Source of the DNA: Straminergon stramineum
Taxonomy: Eukaryota > Streptophyta > Bryopsida > Hypnales > Calliergonaceae
DNA: 64,000 bases
Reading direction: 5' to 3'
Assembly (NCBI GenBank): GCA_963920665.1
Contig: OY987267.1
Location: forward strand, 1,860,001-1,924,000
Below are positions 33,655 through 46,011 of this stretch, in pieces (position 1 is the first letter of the stretch; every line of letters starts with the position of its first letter). The position numbers were made by a program, and so were the translations under genes. The notes below the pieces were generated by a model that was given only the letters and a program-made list of their open reading frames with translations, was not told the origin of the DNA and searched no databases.

Positions 33655-34183
33655 AAGGTAAACCTACCTATGACAGGCATAATGAGTGGTCTATCCAATT
33701 GCCATTAGCAAAAAAATTAGCAAAAAAATTCAGATACTTTTCCATACAAAGTTAAATATCAGAAATGAAGGATGCAATTGAAATTATATTTTTTGGACAA
33801 AGTGAGAACTTTTGGTGAATTTTTGAAATAAGCTCCCCAATTGGCTCCAAAGAGTCTCTAGACTACCTTAAGTCAACAAAAAGTGTTTCCATAATGGTCA
33901 TCGTACCACTGAAAGCACACACAACATTTTCTATTATGGCTACAAGATTTCCTAACATGGCCATGACATGAAGGAATAAAAAAATAACTTTTTATGATGA
34001 GTTCATACTAGAAAGGTGTAAGTGTCCTACAACAATCACTAGTAATTCCATGACCATCTTCCAAAGCATTGATTATGGTCACAAATCAATCTATTGTAGT
34101 CTTAATTCCATTTATTTAAAATTTTTTGTCATAACTTAATATAAGCCTCTCGTAGGTAGTTTTCTAAGAGCTTGTCATGGAAG
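33655..34183 (+). repeat. Direct repeat E, copy 2 (truncated by the assembly gap)
   Basis: The copy begins CATAAGGTAAACCTACC and follows copy 1 block by block until the run of N. It lacks the MITE and so preserves the pre-insertion site. Confidence 0.7.
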
Positions 34184-34383
34184 NNNNNNNNNNNNNNNNN
34201 NNNNNNNNNNNNNNNNNNNNNNNNNNNNNNNNNNNNNNNNNNNNNNNNNNNNNNNNNNNNNNNNNNNNNNNNNNNNNNNNNNNNNNNNNNNNNNNNNNNN
34301 NNNNNNNNNNNNNNNNNNNNNNNNNNNNNNNNNNNNNNNNNNNNNNNNNNNNNNNNNNNNNNNNNNNNNNNNNNNNNNNNNNN
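34184..34383. other. Assembly gap of 200 N
   Basis: Exactly 200 undetermined bases, probably a fixed-size placeholder between contigs. The true distance is unknown. Confidence 0.99.
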
Positions 34384-34409
34384 CTTGCAACTGTTTTTAC
34401 ATTGCACTG

Positions 34410-34685
34410 CCTAGAAGAAAATGTTGTTGCAATCAACAAAATGTAGATGATGTTTTTGGTTACAAGAAATAGAAAAATATCAATGGGGAATTTCAATATA
34501 ATGGTGACATTCCCCAACTTTGGCATTTTACAGTTTATATTGCACGGTCTGAAATGTATCTTGTCCTAGATAGCACATTTGCGGTTTTGGCAATGTAGTT
34601 TGAAAAATGGCATATGAAATATGGAATAATGAAATTTTGTACATCATCTAGATTGTGTTGGCTACAACAAGGTTTTCTTCTAGTG
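34410..34685. mobile_element. Short CACTA-like MITE with CTAGAAGAAAA ends
   Basis: The left end CCTAGAAGAAAATGTTGTTG and the complement of the right end, CACTAGAAGAAAACCTTGTTG, align and continue with CAA and TAGATGATGT on both arms. The left terminus seems to have lost an A from CACTA. At about 276 bp it encodes nothing. The ends resemble those of the element at 39471. Confidence 0.65.
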
Positions 34686-36073
34686 AGTGTATTATCATAG
34701 TAGAATGGTGCAAACAATCACCATCTACTAGGTCTCGTTTTAGTGAGTACATGAATTTATTCCCTTGAGAGCTTGTTTGAGAGCTCTGATTTTTTTAATG
34801 TCAAAGCCATTATTTGGAACCAAAGGTGTTCTCAAAGATGTATCTAGCTTAGAATCAATCATGAATTAGACAATGTATCATGAATTAGACAATGCAACCA
34901 AAAGTGGCAAGCAGCTTGTGCCTGCTTGCCTAACCCCCACCCTTACTGAATCACTCAAAAAATTCACCACTGTTGATGTATATTGCAAAAATTTAGGCCC
35001 CCTTCCCATGCTGTTGATTAAAATTTTAGAAGAAAATTGTGAGAGCAATTAACCGTCATCGATCTCCAAAGTAACCTCTCCCAATGTTGTCGATGTAGCG
35101 CCGCTCAGTCAAAAATGAACAGCCGTCGATCTCCAAGTCTGGCGCTCTAGCATTCTAGTCTACTCAATTGTTAGGGTTTGGCACTCACAGAATGTGTATG
35201 CTTTTGTTTGTAGTTGTGTCTCCAGACAAGCACAGAGATGGAGTTGTGTGAGAGAGTGGAGAAGGATCAATGACAATCGCCGACAATCAATGTTTATAGA
35301 TGCTACTCAAATTTGGGGCGTCAAAGGATTTCCTACATCGCGAGCTTCAGCATGCTGTGGTTTAGGTTGTCTTCTATCTCACCATGTTTGTTGCTTTGTC
35401 TCCCCTTGTTTTGGGACCAATTTGGTGATCACATTGTTTATTAGGGTATGTACATTCTTGAGTAGTCAAAACTAATCACGCTCTTGAGATTCTTTATAGT
35501 TTTGAGTAATCAATAGAGCGGAAATTGAATCACTAATTTGCATTCTTGATCAAGTCGAATTGGAATGGTTGCTTAATTCCATCTACTAAACTTGTAAATG
35601 CTTTTATGATTGCTTTGTTTTACCTCCAATTTTGTGATTGCTTCGCATTCATGAAGGTAATTGTAAGGAATTGAATTACTGATTTTCATTCTTGAGCAAC
35701 TTGAATCCGAATGCTTGATTGATTTCAATTGTGAAATGGAAATGTTCATGTCATCCCTTGGGGCGTTCAATCCGTAGAATGATGTCGTGAGGCAATTCAA
35801 CTAAGAACTGCAGGGTTTTCCTGTGTTAATAAATTTTTGGAGGATTGAATAGAAAAATTAGCACATTTACATATGTTTTTTGTATTATATAATACCAACT
35901 TCACACACACCTTTATTATCCCCTTACAAGTTTTATGACCAATAGAAAAAGCTTAAATTTCCCTTTCAGGTTTCGTGGAAAATTTTCACAACCAATGGCA
36001 AAATGACACGTATACCCCCCTCAATTAATCATGTTTGTTTTTTTGGAAAAGAAAAACTTTATCACAATGTAAG
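34686..36073. other. Spacer with a mildly GC-rich patch
   Basis: The stretch 35040-35420 is less AT-rich and contains GCCGTCGATCTCCAA twice in related form (about 35054 and 35132). The 93-codon frame at 35194-35475 has no recognisable domain. No gene is supported. Confidence 0.45.
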
Positions 36074-36425
36074 CAAAAGTGGTAGTCATTGACACAACAA
36101 TTGGGATAACGACTCTATAATTCCAAAAAATCAAAGCATGGGTTTTATTAGCACATAGGCAAATGAAAAGCAAACCTCAACAAAAGAAAAATTTTGCACA
36201 CATTACTTTCATATTGTTGCAATGAACAAACAAACAATTGGAAGGACCAAAAGTGGCAGTCACTGACACAACAATTGGGATAATGACTCTATACTTCCAA
36301 AAAAACAAAGTATGGGTTTTATTAGCACATAGGCAAATGAAAAGCAAACCTCAACAAAAGAAAAAGTTTGCACACATTACTCTCTCATATTGTTGCAATA
36401 AACAAACAAACAATTGGAAGGAGAC
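36074..36425 (+). repeat. Tandem duplication, 174-bp unit
   Basis: Two copies, 36074-36247 and 36248-36425, agree at more than 90 percent of positions by eye. Each begins CAAAAGTGG(T/C)AGTCA and includes GGGTTTTATTAGCACATAGG. The high similarity indicates a recent event compared with the other repeats. Confidence 0.9.
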
Positions 36426-38420
36426 AACGTGCACAACCGGCATCAAGGAACAAGAACAATACAAAAAATCAAAAATCTACCACCTTTACGACAAGCCTTA
36501 ACATTTTTCATAGTAGAGATTCAAACTTTTGTTGCTTCTCACTCATCGGAGGGTGAAATGATCTAATGTAAGTAGCCAAGTTGGTTCCACGTTTTGTTGC
36601 TATTTTAGGGAATGAAAAACTACGGGGTTCACAATAGTGCACGAACCAATAGATCTAGAATCCACAATTTAGAGCACCAAATTGCAAGTTGCAAAATTGC
36701 ATTAGAGGAAGTAGGACATCATAGGTAAGCAAGAGCTTGGAGGGGAGATGGATGATCAACAATGGAAAGCGTTCCAAAGGAACATTAGGACATGGAACCT
36801 CATTGCTCCATCCCATCCATCCATCCAAGGGAGGGGCAATGAAGGGGTCAATCCTCCTTGGTTGTTGGAAAGATTGTAGAGTTTAGTTTACAATATAATA
36901 AGTTTACATTGCAAAATTATGGTACCATATATAATAATAAGAACCCCCTGTATATAACACAGTGTGTATCATTTCATGCTACCACCTTTTATTGAAATAA
37001 TTGATTATATTTCGTCATGCATATTACTAATGAAGGTATGGAGTTGCTCCAAAGATATTGTATGTCTTATTGATTGAATAGTTTACACCAATAATTTTCC
37101 TCCTTGTTTCTTGGTCTACAACAATGCTACAACAAATCTTTGTTTTTATCTTTTTGTTTGGAGGTATAATAACAAGAGGACATTTATCACAAAATGAAAC
37201 CCAAACCATCATGAAATATGATCAAATTTGAAAGATGGTGCTATACAATCTCATGCATATCTTTCATATGATCTTTCATATCATTCTTTCATATGTTTCA
37301 TATGATTAACTCTAATTTGCCTTGAATCCTTATCAATTTCAAATGACCACTTGTCTAACCAAATCACATTGTATCAATCTTCAAAATTTCAATTTTCATG
37401 AGCTTAGACAAACGCAAGTCTATTTGCTTTACACTTGTCATGAATACAGGACTTTTTTGGAACAATGCAATACATAAAGCCCATCTCATGTAGGTATGAT
37501 TGGGTTGTTTTACAACACAAATTCAAATGGCTTGATATTTCTAATTGTGGTTGTCTTCTACCATCTACAACAAAACGTGACAACATCCTAGCACTATGAT
37601 CAGACATTTTTCAATGCCTAACACATTGACTTGTCAAGGACTATTTACTTCCGTAGACCTTCCAATTTGTCAAATTAAATAGTGGAAATGGTTGACCATA
37701 GAACATTCAAGACTACTCCAATAGCATTACATTTCATCCTACCCTCATGCACCACTACGATATGATTCTTCTCCTTTGTAGTTAACATTTTATATGTCAT
37801 TGTGCTCAATTTAACTTCTCAAGAGTCGATCAATTGATACGGTGACAACAAAAAGAATAGTTTGAGTCCTACAAGGTCAATAACAACATTTCCCTTCTAT
37901 GCAAGCTAATTTTTCATAATATTGCTCATTATAGTGCAATGAAATTTGATGTTCCACTTTTTTGACCTTTACACATTATAAAGTGTAATGAACAATTTTC
38001 ATAGAGGTATATCAAGTGGCTCAAGGAGTTCAATAGTCAAAGATCCATTTCTAAACTCATGAAACACATCTTCCTAAATCTAGATCATATTTAGTTATTT
38101 ACTAATTTGTGACATTTTTCCTTGATTGATTGGTGGGAATTTTTTACCACTAACAACTTAACGACTAGCAATTAGTTTGGTGGAAAGGTAGTTCAATCAA
38201 AGGAGATAGATCTTGATGAACAAAGTGCCTTTAATGAACAAAAAAAATCCAATAATAGTTTGAATTATTTTGGGAATCTATCATATTGTAGCCTTTGTTT
38301 GAAGTAGGATTTTCTTGGTCTTGAATCCAAGGAGAAGAGGCTTTGCATTGACAAAACATATACATGCGATAAGTGAAGAAGTTTGAGCACAATCTTACTC
38401 AAAAATTGAGGTGGTTTTAA
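36426..38420. other. AT-rich spacer
   Basis: At about 36834 the phrase GGGGCAATGAAGGGGTCAAT with CCTCC matches the ends of the possible MITE at 16108-16550. Short frames of 60-90 codons show no domain. No gene is supported. Confidence 0.5.
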
Positions 38421-38675
38421 CATTAGAATAAATTTAGCTCCTCTTGAAGCTTGTGAGTTCCCATGAGTACTTAGAGTGTAAGAACTCAATGTCTATAGCA
38501 AGTTGACATGGCCAAGCAATGACCTTGTCATATAATAATAATAGAATATTTTTTAATATTTAAAAATAGTAAATTTTTTTTTTAATATTATTAAATTATA
38601 GCTTGCAATGACTGATTTCCAATGTGGGGAATCAGCGTGAAATAGTCTTCTAATATAGTTGAATCTCTTCTAATG
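38421..38675. mobile_element. CATTAG-ended MITE family, copy A (255 bp)
   Basis: It begins CATTAGAATAAATTTAGCTC and ends GAATCTCTTCTAATG. It shares with copies B and C the order TGAGTTCC, a tract with TGGCCAAGCAATG (A and B), AATAATAAT followed by an AT-rich core, then a CTAGTTTCC-like hairpin and a TCTTCTAAT end. TTA occurs one base beyond each end, a possible target duplication. Confidence 0.8.
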
Positions 38676-39470
38676 GTTACGGTAATTAACCGTGTAAAGA
38701 AATCACTTTTAAATGCAGAAACAAAGATTGCACCTATTTGTTTAATGATCAAAGATTTTCAATGAATACTTTGGTTATGGGGGTTATTTCCTTCTAGGGT
38801 TAAGCCCCCCATTGTAGACCCAAACTCCCAATTGAGATTCCTAATGAAGAACCCAATATTGCACTCTACCATATATATCATTTGCATCCATTGTGACTAG
38901 CTGGTAATGTAGGAAGTTAGTGTTTTTCTATAAATAGATCAACATACATGCTCAAGCCAAGCAATTCAATGCTTTTGTGTTTTATTTCCTCTAATTCATT
39001 TTTTTGGTTGGAACTATTTTATTCATTTTTCTAGAGAATTTTAGTTGGAGATTATGGGTGATTGCAAAAAACACTTGTCCTATTTCTTGTCTTCTTGCCC
39101 TTAGACAAGTGGTTTTGGGCTCATAACTTTGGCATCCTTAGTCCGTTTTTTGTGAAATTTGGAAGGAAGGTAGATGCGGAAGTTTCTTGCATTCCCTAAT
39201 TTTTTCCAATTTTTTTCCAATTTTTAACCTACCCCCGATTGGATGTCTATTTTGGCCATTTGGGAGGCACATTTGCACATTTGCAAATTGGAAGCCACAA
39301 ATTGGATTTGTTAGAGGTGCACTACTTTTTCAAGGATTGATGAAGAGCTTTCGTGAATATAGCAATATGTTGGTTGTGCACATGGGGTCAAAGTGACCTT
39401 CCTTTGCACGAAGGCTACAAAGATGGAAAAAAATTTCTACATGAATTTTTTGGTGCAATGGAAGTGCAAT
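38676..39470. other. AT-rich spacer
   Basis: No gene or named repeat is supported here. Confidence 0.5.
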
Positions 39471-40571
39471 CACTAGAAGGAAAAACCCGTCCATTACAAC
39501 CAACTGAAATGCAACTATGGTCCTATGCAACTGCCCTACAACTATAATCCTCTATATTTGCACCAACTTTGACATAGTGAGACTATAGTTTCAAAATAGT
39601 CACAAAGTAGTCGCACAATGTAGTTATAGTTACAAGAATGTAACAGAAGAGTTGATGTGAGGTATTTTACATTCAATATTCATCAAAATTGTGGACATGG
39701 ACAATTTTACATTTTGTAGCGTCCAATGTGTCTATCTACAATTGCTTATAATCTAAATTTGATAGCAATTCAATTAGAAACCAACTCCAGTGCAACTAGA
39801 GTGCAACTACAATGCAACTAGACTACAAGTAGACTGCAACTACAATTTGACTAGAGTTTGTCTAAAAAATGACTAGACTTCAACTACTATACAACTCGCA
39901 TGCAACTAGAAACCAAGTAACTACAAAACAACTAGCTTGCAACTACAAAACAACGAAAATGCAACTACTATTAAGTCTTTTATTAATTGTCCCATATCAA
40001 TTGTCAAGAATACAATTAAGTTAGATATATAAGAATTGTAAGTTATAGCAATGTTGTGTAATGAATTTTGATTATGAAATTCTAATATTTCTATATGTTG
40101 TAGATTTTTACACTTTGTAGATTTCTATAGTTTGTAGATTTCTATAATCTACAAAAATATTTGAAGTTTTAAGAAATTTTTGGATTTGGCAATGAAAAAA
40201 AAAGATAGATATGAAATTCTAAATCTACATATCTATGAATTACAAACAAGTTGTATGTCAATTGGAAACTAGTTGGAAATTAGTTGCATACCAGTCGCAA
40301 ACTAGTTGCACGCCAATTGCATGTCAGTTGCAACTAGTTACACACAAATAACTTCCACATCAGCAACCACATCAAAAGAGTTCATCAATGAACTTTCAAG
40401 TAGGCTGTCGGATGAGAAACAACCTTGGAAATTTTTCCAATTGCTTTGCAACTAGTGCAACTTGTCCACTACAACTGAAGGCTCTTTTTTGTCACCTAGT
40501 TGCAAACGTTTCATGCAACTACAAAACTAGTTGCAAACAATAGTCACCAAACCCCTTGTTTTCTTCTAGTG
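39471..40571. mobile_element. Non-autonomous CACTA element with AAT target duplication (1.1 kb)
   Basis: The left end is CACTAGAAGGAAAAACC and the right end, read on the other strand, is CACTAGAAGAAAACAAGG. AAT flanks both sides (39468-39470 and 40572-40574). Subterminal DNA on both sides is crowded with GCAACTA and ACTAGTTGCA words, more than twenty in all, a different word from that of the 1099-6159 element. No protein is encoded. Confidence 0.9.
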
Positions 40572-40899
40572 AATCTTTTCTAGAAAGAAGGTTTTTTTAT
40601 AGAAATTTTTTAAATTTTTTTTGAATTACTAAAATGAAAAAGTCAACATACCCTTTTTTGCTATTTTCTGTTGCCAATGGCTTTTGTAGTACTCCGTAGT
40701 AGTCTATAGTACTACATAGTACAAAATCAATGGTTCAAATTCACAAGCACCGAAATTGACAGTTCAGATTCATAGATGTACTATGGATACGCAAAATTTG
40801 ACAAGTCTTCATAGTACTACTAGTACTATGGCCAAAAACTACAATTTTGATCCAGAAACGTGAAGTGTTTCTTACAATCACCCGTACAAGTTGAACCAT
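40572..40899. other. Spacer with AGTACT-rich patch
   Basis: The words GTAGTACT, ATAGTACTAC and TAGTACTATGG recur at 40685-40835, giving several small palindromes. Function unknown; no gene. Confidence 0.45.
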
Positions 40900-41155
40900 C
40901 ACTAGAAGAAATTTAGCTCCTCTTGAAGCCTATGAGTTCCTACAAGTACTCAAACTATGGGAACTCGACGTTAGCAATAGGCTAACATGGCCAAGCAATG
41001 GCCACATCAAGTAATAATAATAAAATAATTTTAAATAATTTTTTGAAAAAAATAATTTAAATTAAAATTTTTAAATTTTGGCTTGTAGTGACTAGTTTCC
41101 AGTTTGGGAAACTAGCCTACAACGGTCTTCTAGTCTAGTTGAATCTCTTCTAATG
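40900..41155. mobile_element. CATTAG/CACTAG-ended MITE family, copy B (256 bp)
   Basis: It begins CACTAGAAGAAATTTAGCTCC and ends GTTGAATCTCTTCTAATG. The left end has the canonical CACTA while the right has CATTA on its own strand. It is the closest match to copy A, with shared blocks throughout. Confidence 0.85.
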
Positions 41156-42915
41156 CCAAGGATCTATACACCCCACCACAATCTTCAATGTACCATAGTT
41201 TGCACAGGGAATGGAATTGGATTGAAAAATCATTGCTTCTACATATGGCAAAGGTTCATTTTCATTATTCTACAATTTGAAGGGATACATTTGGATTGTC
41301 ATTGAAACTATGTAGGAATTTAGGAGAGCTACATTAGCATCTAAAAGGACAAGAATAGTCCCTCCTCTGGTCCATAATGGACTAGAAGCTATTTGATTTT
41401 TCTTTGACAACCTACAGTATTTTTTTTACAACAAACAAAATAATTAATCAAAATACATGTAGAATATTTTTTGATTTGCAATTCTATTACTAAAATTTAG
41501 TGAATCCAATAAATGTAACTATGCATAGTGACAAAAAGGTCTACAATGGTCTTCATACTTTTGAGGAACAAAGTCTCATTTATTTTGGTCTATTTTGAAA
41601 ATAATCTTCATTATAGTGATGAAATTCTTTTGCATCTAAGGTCATGAATGAAACATATCCAATAATGATGGAATTTCATTTGTTGTCTAGAAGTGTAGAC
41701 GTTCATTGCCCTAGAAGCAATACCATACTAAGATTTTGTAACAACTAGTGATTTTAGACTTTGAGGAAGCAACAATATATCATCAAATGTATTATTGACT
41801 TTCCTAAAGAAGATGCTTAAAAATGGATCACCCATATAGTGTATTTTGACCATTTCTTTCTATTTTCTCTTGATGTAAATTTCAACCACAAAAATGATAT
41901 TATTTGAATTTGAGACACTTTTGGAAGGGAAAATAGGGAAAATTATGGAAAATTTGAATCTCCAAATCTCAAATTCATATTTCTTTTCATAATGTACCAA
42001 AATTTCACAAAGAGCAAAAATCTTCAAATAATTTCTCAAGCTTGAGACATGCTTCAAGTTTTGCACAATTATTTCTAGAACCATCCTAGACATAGAATAC
42101 AAGCAAGGAGGTTTTTCTATGTACAATACTCTTGGTGCAAGGATCAATATTATTTTCTTCTACTCCCTACCTTTCAAAATGATCTTGTTGGTGAAAATGT
42201 TCCAAATCAAGGCTGAAAATAACATTTTTTGAACCTATTTCAAGCCGTAAGTAGAGTTTTATACACCCTTAGCATCCACAAAACTTAGAATTTCGGAACC
42301 ATTTTCAAACTGCAATTTTGGAGTACTAAAAAGTAAAATTTGGGGGGCATTTTCAAGGAGCACCAGTAGGCCCTTGATAGTTGAGTGAGACATCATCATT
42401 TTGTGGATAGTTAGTATGTGCCTAAGACCATGTGTTGAGGGAGTGTCACTATATGTTACTTCTTTTTCTTTATGTTTATAATCTAGAGAAAGGGTGAAGT
42501 TTCTCACGCCTTCCAACCGCAGAGTGCAAAATTCTGGTCAAACTTCATGTTGAAGGACACATATTTAAGGAGAGCATGAATAAGAACAAGGGACACCAGG
42601 TCTGGATACATTATTATGCTGTCCAACGGACTCTGTGTAGCACCGGTAATTGAGGTTGATTGGATGACAATTCTGCTGGTGAGTACAGAATACCGATCAA
42701 TAGTGCCATCGTTTCTGGAAAGTATCCCTCGGACCTGCGAGAAACCGTCCAACTTTAAGAGGCAACGTTGGATTTGTCAACTGTGCTAGGTTGCCCTGTG
42801 ATCATTGAAATTTGCCGATGTAGATGAAAGTAACACTTCCTCCAAATGATTTGAGCGGCTGCAGTTTTCCAACACTAAAACCAATTTTAAAAATGACTGC
42901 ACTTTCTTGAGGCAG
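41156..42915. other. Spacer downstream of GMP synthase
   Basis: The left part is AT-rich; from 42500 it becomes mixed in composition and probably includes the GMP synthase 3' untranslated region. Frames at 41860-42147, 42259-42516 and 42504-42752 have no recognisable domain. Confidence 0.5.
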
Positions 42916-45900
42916 CTACTCCCACTCCACAGTCGACGGAGGTTTCGACGTGATGTCGTAAACTACCCTATTAATCCCTCTCACGCTGTTGCAGATTTTG
43001 GATGAAACCTCAGCAAGAAACTTTCCATCAAAATGATACCTGCGAGACAAAACACCGTTAGCTCAAAGTCTGCCAGAAGAATGAGTCAACTGGTTAAATC
43101 CCAATTCCCCCCCCCCCCCTCGTTTACAGATACGAAATTGACAATTATAGCGCAGGAATCGAGACACTTTGGGAAGGGAAAACAAAGACACAATCCAACT
43201 TTCCACCTAATATTCAACAAATCTAGCAATAAATGATGAGGCATGCAGAGGGCTGTTCTAGGCACGAAAGAATCACCAGTCAGCTGTCATCCCATCTTCA
43301 CTGGTTATTGCACGAAGAGCAACAGCATGTGAATGTGTCCGTTTATCCCCTTGAACACCTACAGTCTTCACCGGAAGATAAACTGCAAACGCTTGCCAGA
43401 TCTCATCATAGAGACCCGCTTCCCGGATGCTGTTAATAAAAATCTCATCAGCCTGCAACGAAGGGCTCCAGATCAATTACCACATTCACTGACGGACAAC
43501 ATTCCCACAATCGCTTTTACATATTTCCTCATTCTCATAGATTTGGCTTGATTGAGATCATTTGCATACTACACCGGATCCACCTAAACCTATCAATTGT
43601 CAAATCCGCCATCAACCAGATTCAACTGCAAGCGAAAGATCACAAGCACTCGAATAAGTTCTTCAATCCATACCAAGCGAATAGTCTCCAGTGCATTGTC
43701 CTGAGTAACATCACCCATTATTCGCACAGCAAGTCCAGGTCCAGGAAAAGGATGCCGACTCACGAAAGATGCCGGTACACCCAGCAGCTTACCCATCGCA
43801 CGTACCTGCATGATTCGAGCTTACAATGAATAATTCCAGGTCTTAAAATGTTGCAATTAAAGGGTCGGCGATACTGGAGGTGAAATTCAGTATAGTCAGC
43901 AAGTGGAGAAGTCAGGTACCTCATCTTTAAAGAGCCACTTCAGAGGCTCTATCAGCTTCAGTTGCATATCCTTCGGCAAGCCACCTACATTATGATGGCT
44001 TTTGATTGTGTGGGAGTGCGATTTCCCGCTTCCAGGAGGAGGGCATGACTCAATAACATCCGGGTACAGAGTTCCCTGCACAAGGAAGGTAGGCTTCTTT
44101 CCGATCTCTCTCTCTAATCTGTGAGAATACTCATCGAAGACGGCAATAAACTCCGCTCCAATGATCTTCCGTTTCCGCTCTGGGTCTACAACACCTTTCA
44201 ACTTGCTGAGGAACTGCTCACTGGCATCCACACAAGTGACAGGCAAATGGAGGTCCTTCTCAAACGTAGCCATAATTCTTTCTCTCTCCTTGTACCTGAA
44301 CCATAGTTACAACGTCCATGAGAAGCCAGAGCGTCGGTCCTTGCAAAGACACATGTAACCACTAGCACTAACCCGTCAGTGCCCCAACGTGGCCGCTTCG
44401 ATGAGGTAACAGAATGTACCAATAGAAAGAATACAACATATCAAACATTCTTGAACGAGAGGAATACGTTTGAAAGCTACAGAAATCGACTATTAGCTCC
44501 CAAAGTGGGCTTTCTATCATCTAGCGTTTGAAATAACAATAACTCTCATAGCGATGATACAGAACAATTGGTAACTTCAGATATTATCTGTCAACAATTC
44601 AATCTGTCCGCGATTCATATTGGACGATTATTATCGAGCTCATGGATAACATCTTTGATAGCGACACTAGAATTTAACACAAAATAAATTCAAGACTTCC
44701 AATCAAATTGAAAGCATGACGAATGCTAGGGTATGCTTAAAAACGAAAGTTGACAAAAAAAAACCTACCTGCAAAGCCCATTATCCACAAACACACAGTG
44801 CAGGCGGTCTCCAATAGCTTGGTGAACCAGAGTGGCAGCTACAGCTGAGTCGACACCACCCGAAAGTGCGCAAATAACATGGTCATCTGGGCCAACCGTT
44901 TTCTTAACTTTCTCGATTTCATCTTCCTTTACATTCTCAAGCTTCCAATCAGCGGTGATACCGCAGACCTTCAGCAAGAAGTATGCTAAAGTCTCCGTCC
45001 CTTTCTCGGAGTGCGTAACCTGCCAAAGCACCAAAACTTTCGAAATCCCCACCAAACGAAGAAAAAAAGGAAAAAGAAAGATAAAAACATAATTCTAAAA
45101 ATATGAAGAAGCTCACCAATTCTAGATTCAATTCGACTTTGAAGAAACTGAAAGACTCTTAAAATCAAGAAGCATAATGCAATTTGGAATTCCATAACTG
45201 AGGTTAGATTGACGTTAACATATAGAACTTGTTGTACATGTCGGACATTGTTCATGTCAAGGGTGTTTTCCTCACTGCTGTTAGGATTTGGCAATTTGGT
45301 GGGTAGAGTAGAAGCAGTTGCAAGGGAGCCGTACTAGCATTGTTACAGATTACTTTGTCAAAAGTTTCTCTCCAAAATTAGCACCTTGAAGATTTCCATA
45401 GTCATGTTAATTCTCACCCCAAATTCTACAAGACGAAACATTGAAACAAAAAAGGACGGAATTCGGACCTCGGGATGGTACTGAAGGGCGAAAATACTGT
45501 CCACCGCGCTCTCAATTGCAGCAATATTACCCTGCAGACTGCTGGCCACAACTTTAAACCCCGGCGGCAGGCGCACTGCCTCATCACCATGGCTCATCCA
45601 CACTGTTTGGTTGGTGACAGGAAGATTGCCGTAAAGACGACTCCCTTCTACAGCCGAAATCTGCATGCGGCCATACTCCTGGTGGTCGGCCGGCTTCACC
45701 TCCCCTCCGAGAAGCTTCACAATCAAATGCAAGCCGTAGCAAATTCCCAGCACGGGAATCCCATGCTCCTTCACGTAATCGAAGAATCCCTCGGGTAGAG
45801 TAGGAGAATCTTCTAGATGCACCGAGTGCGGCCCACCTGAGAGGATGATCACAGCCGGCGTGAGCGCTTGAATGTCCGCAAGGGAAGTTCCTGCCGGCTT

Positions 45901-46011
45901 GCAAACCGAAGAGATTTCCAGCCCACGGATGCGCCGCGTAATGAGGTGCGTATACTGGGAACCGAAATCCAACACCAGGACCAAATTCTTACTCAGTTTT
46001 AGGATTGACAT
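42916..46011 (-). CDS. GMP synthase (glutamine-hydrolysing), six exons, complete
   Basis: The enzyme converts XMP, ATP and glutamine to GMP, the last step of guanine nucleotide synthesis, in the cytosol. Exons on the minus strand: 46011-45469, 45019-44769, 44295-43920, 43805-43674, 43452-43277 and 43039-42916. All introns (114-473 bp) are GT-AG, and the joined frame is 533 residues, the usual plant length. The class I glutaminase domain (1-181) has GICYG with Cys91 and the QYHPE pair His179/Glu181, completing the triad. The PP-loop of the ATP pyrophosphatase domain is SGGVDS (234-239). The C-terminal dimerisation domain shows [24 protein letters not shown] and a final [11 protein letters not shown]. 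The start is the ATG before SILKLSK; an upstream in-frame ATG would add 23 unconserved residues. It is divergent from RPL7 with 346 bp between starts. Confidence 0.97.

Noticed and set aside
34129..34526. Open frames running through the run of N
   Set aside because: They exist only because undetermined bases contain no stop codons.
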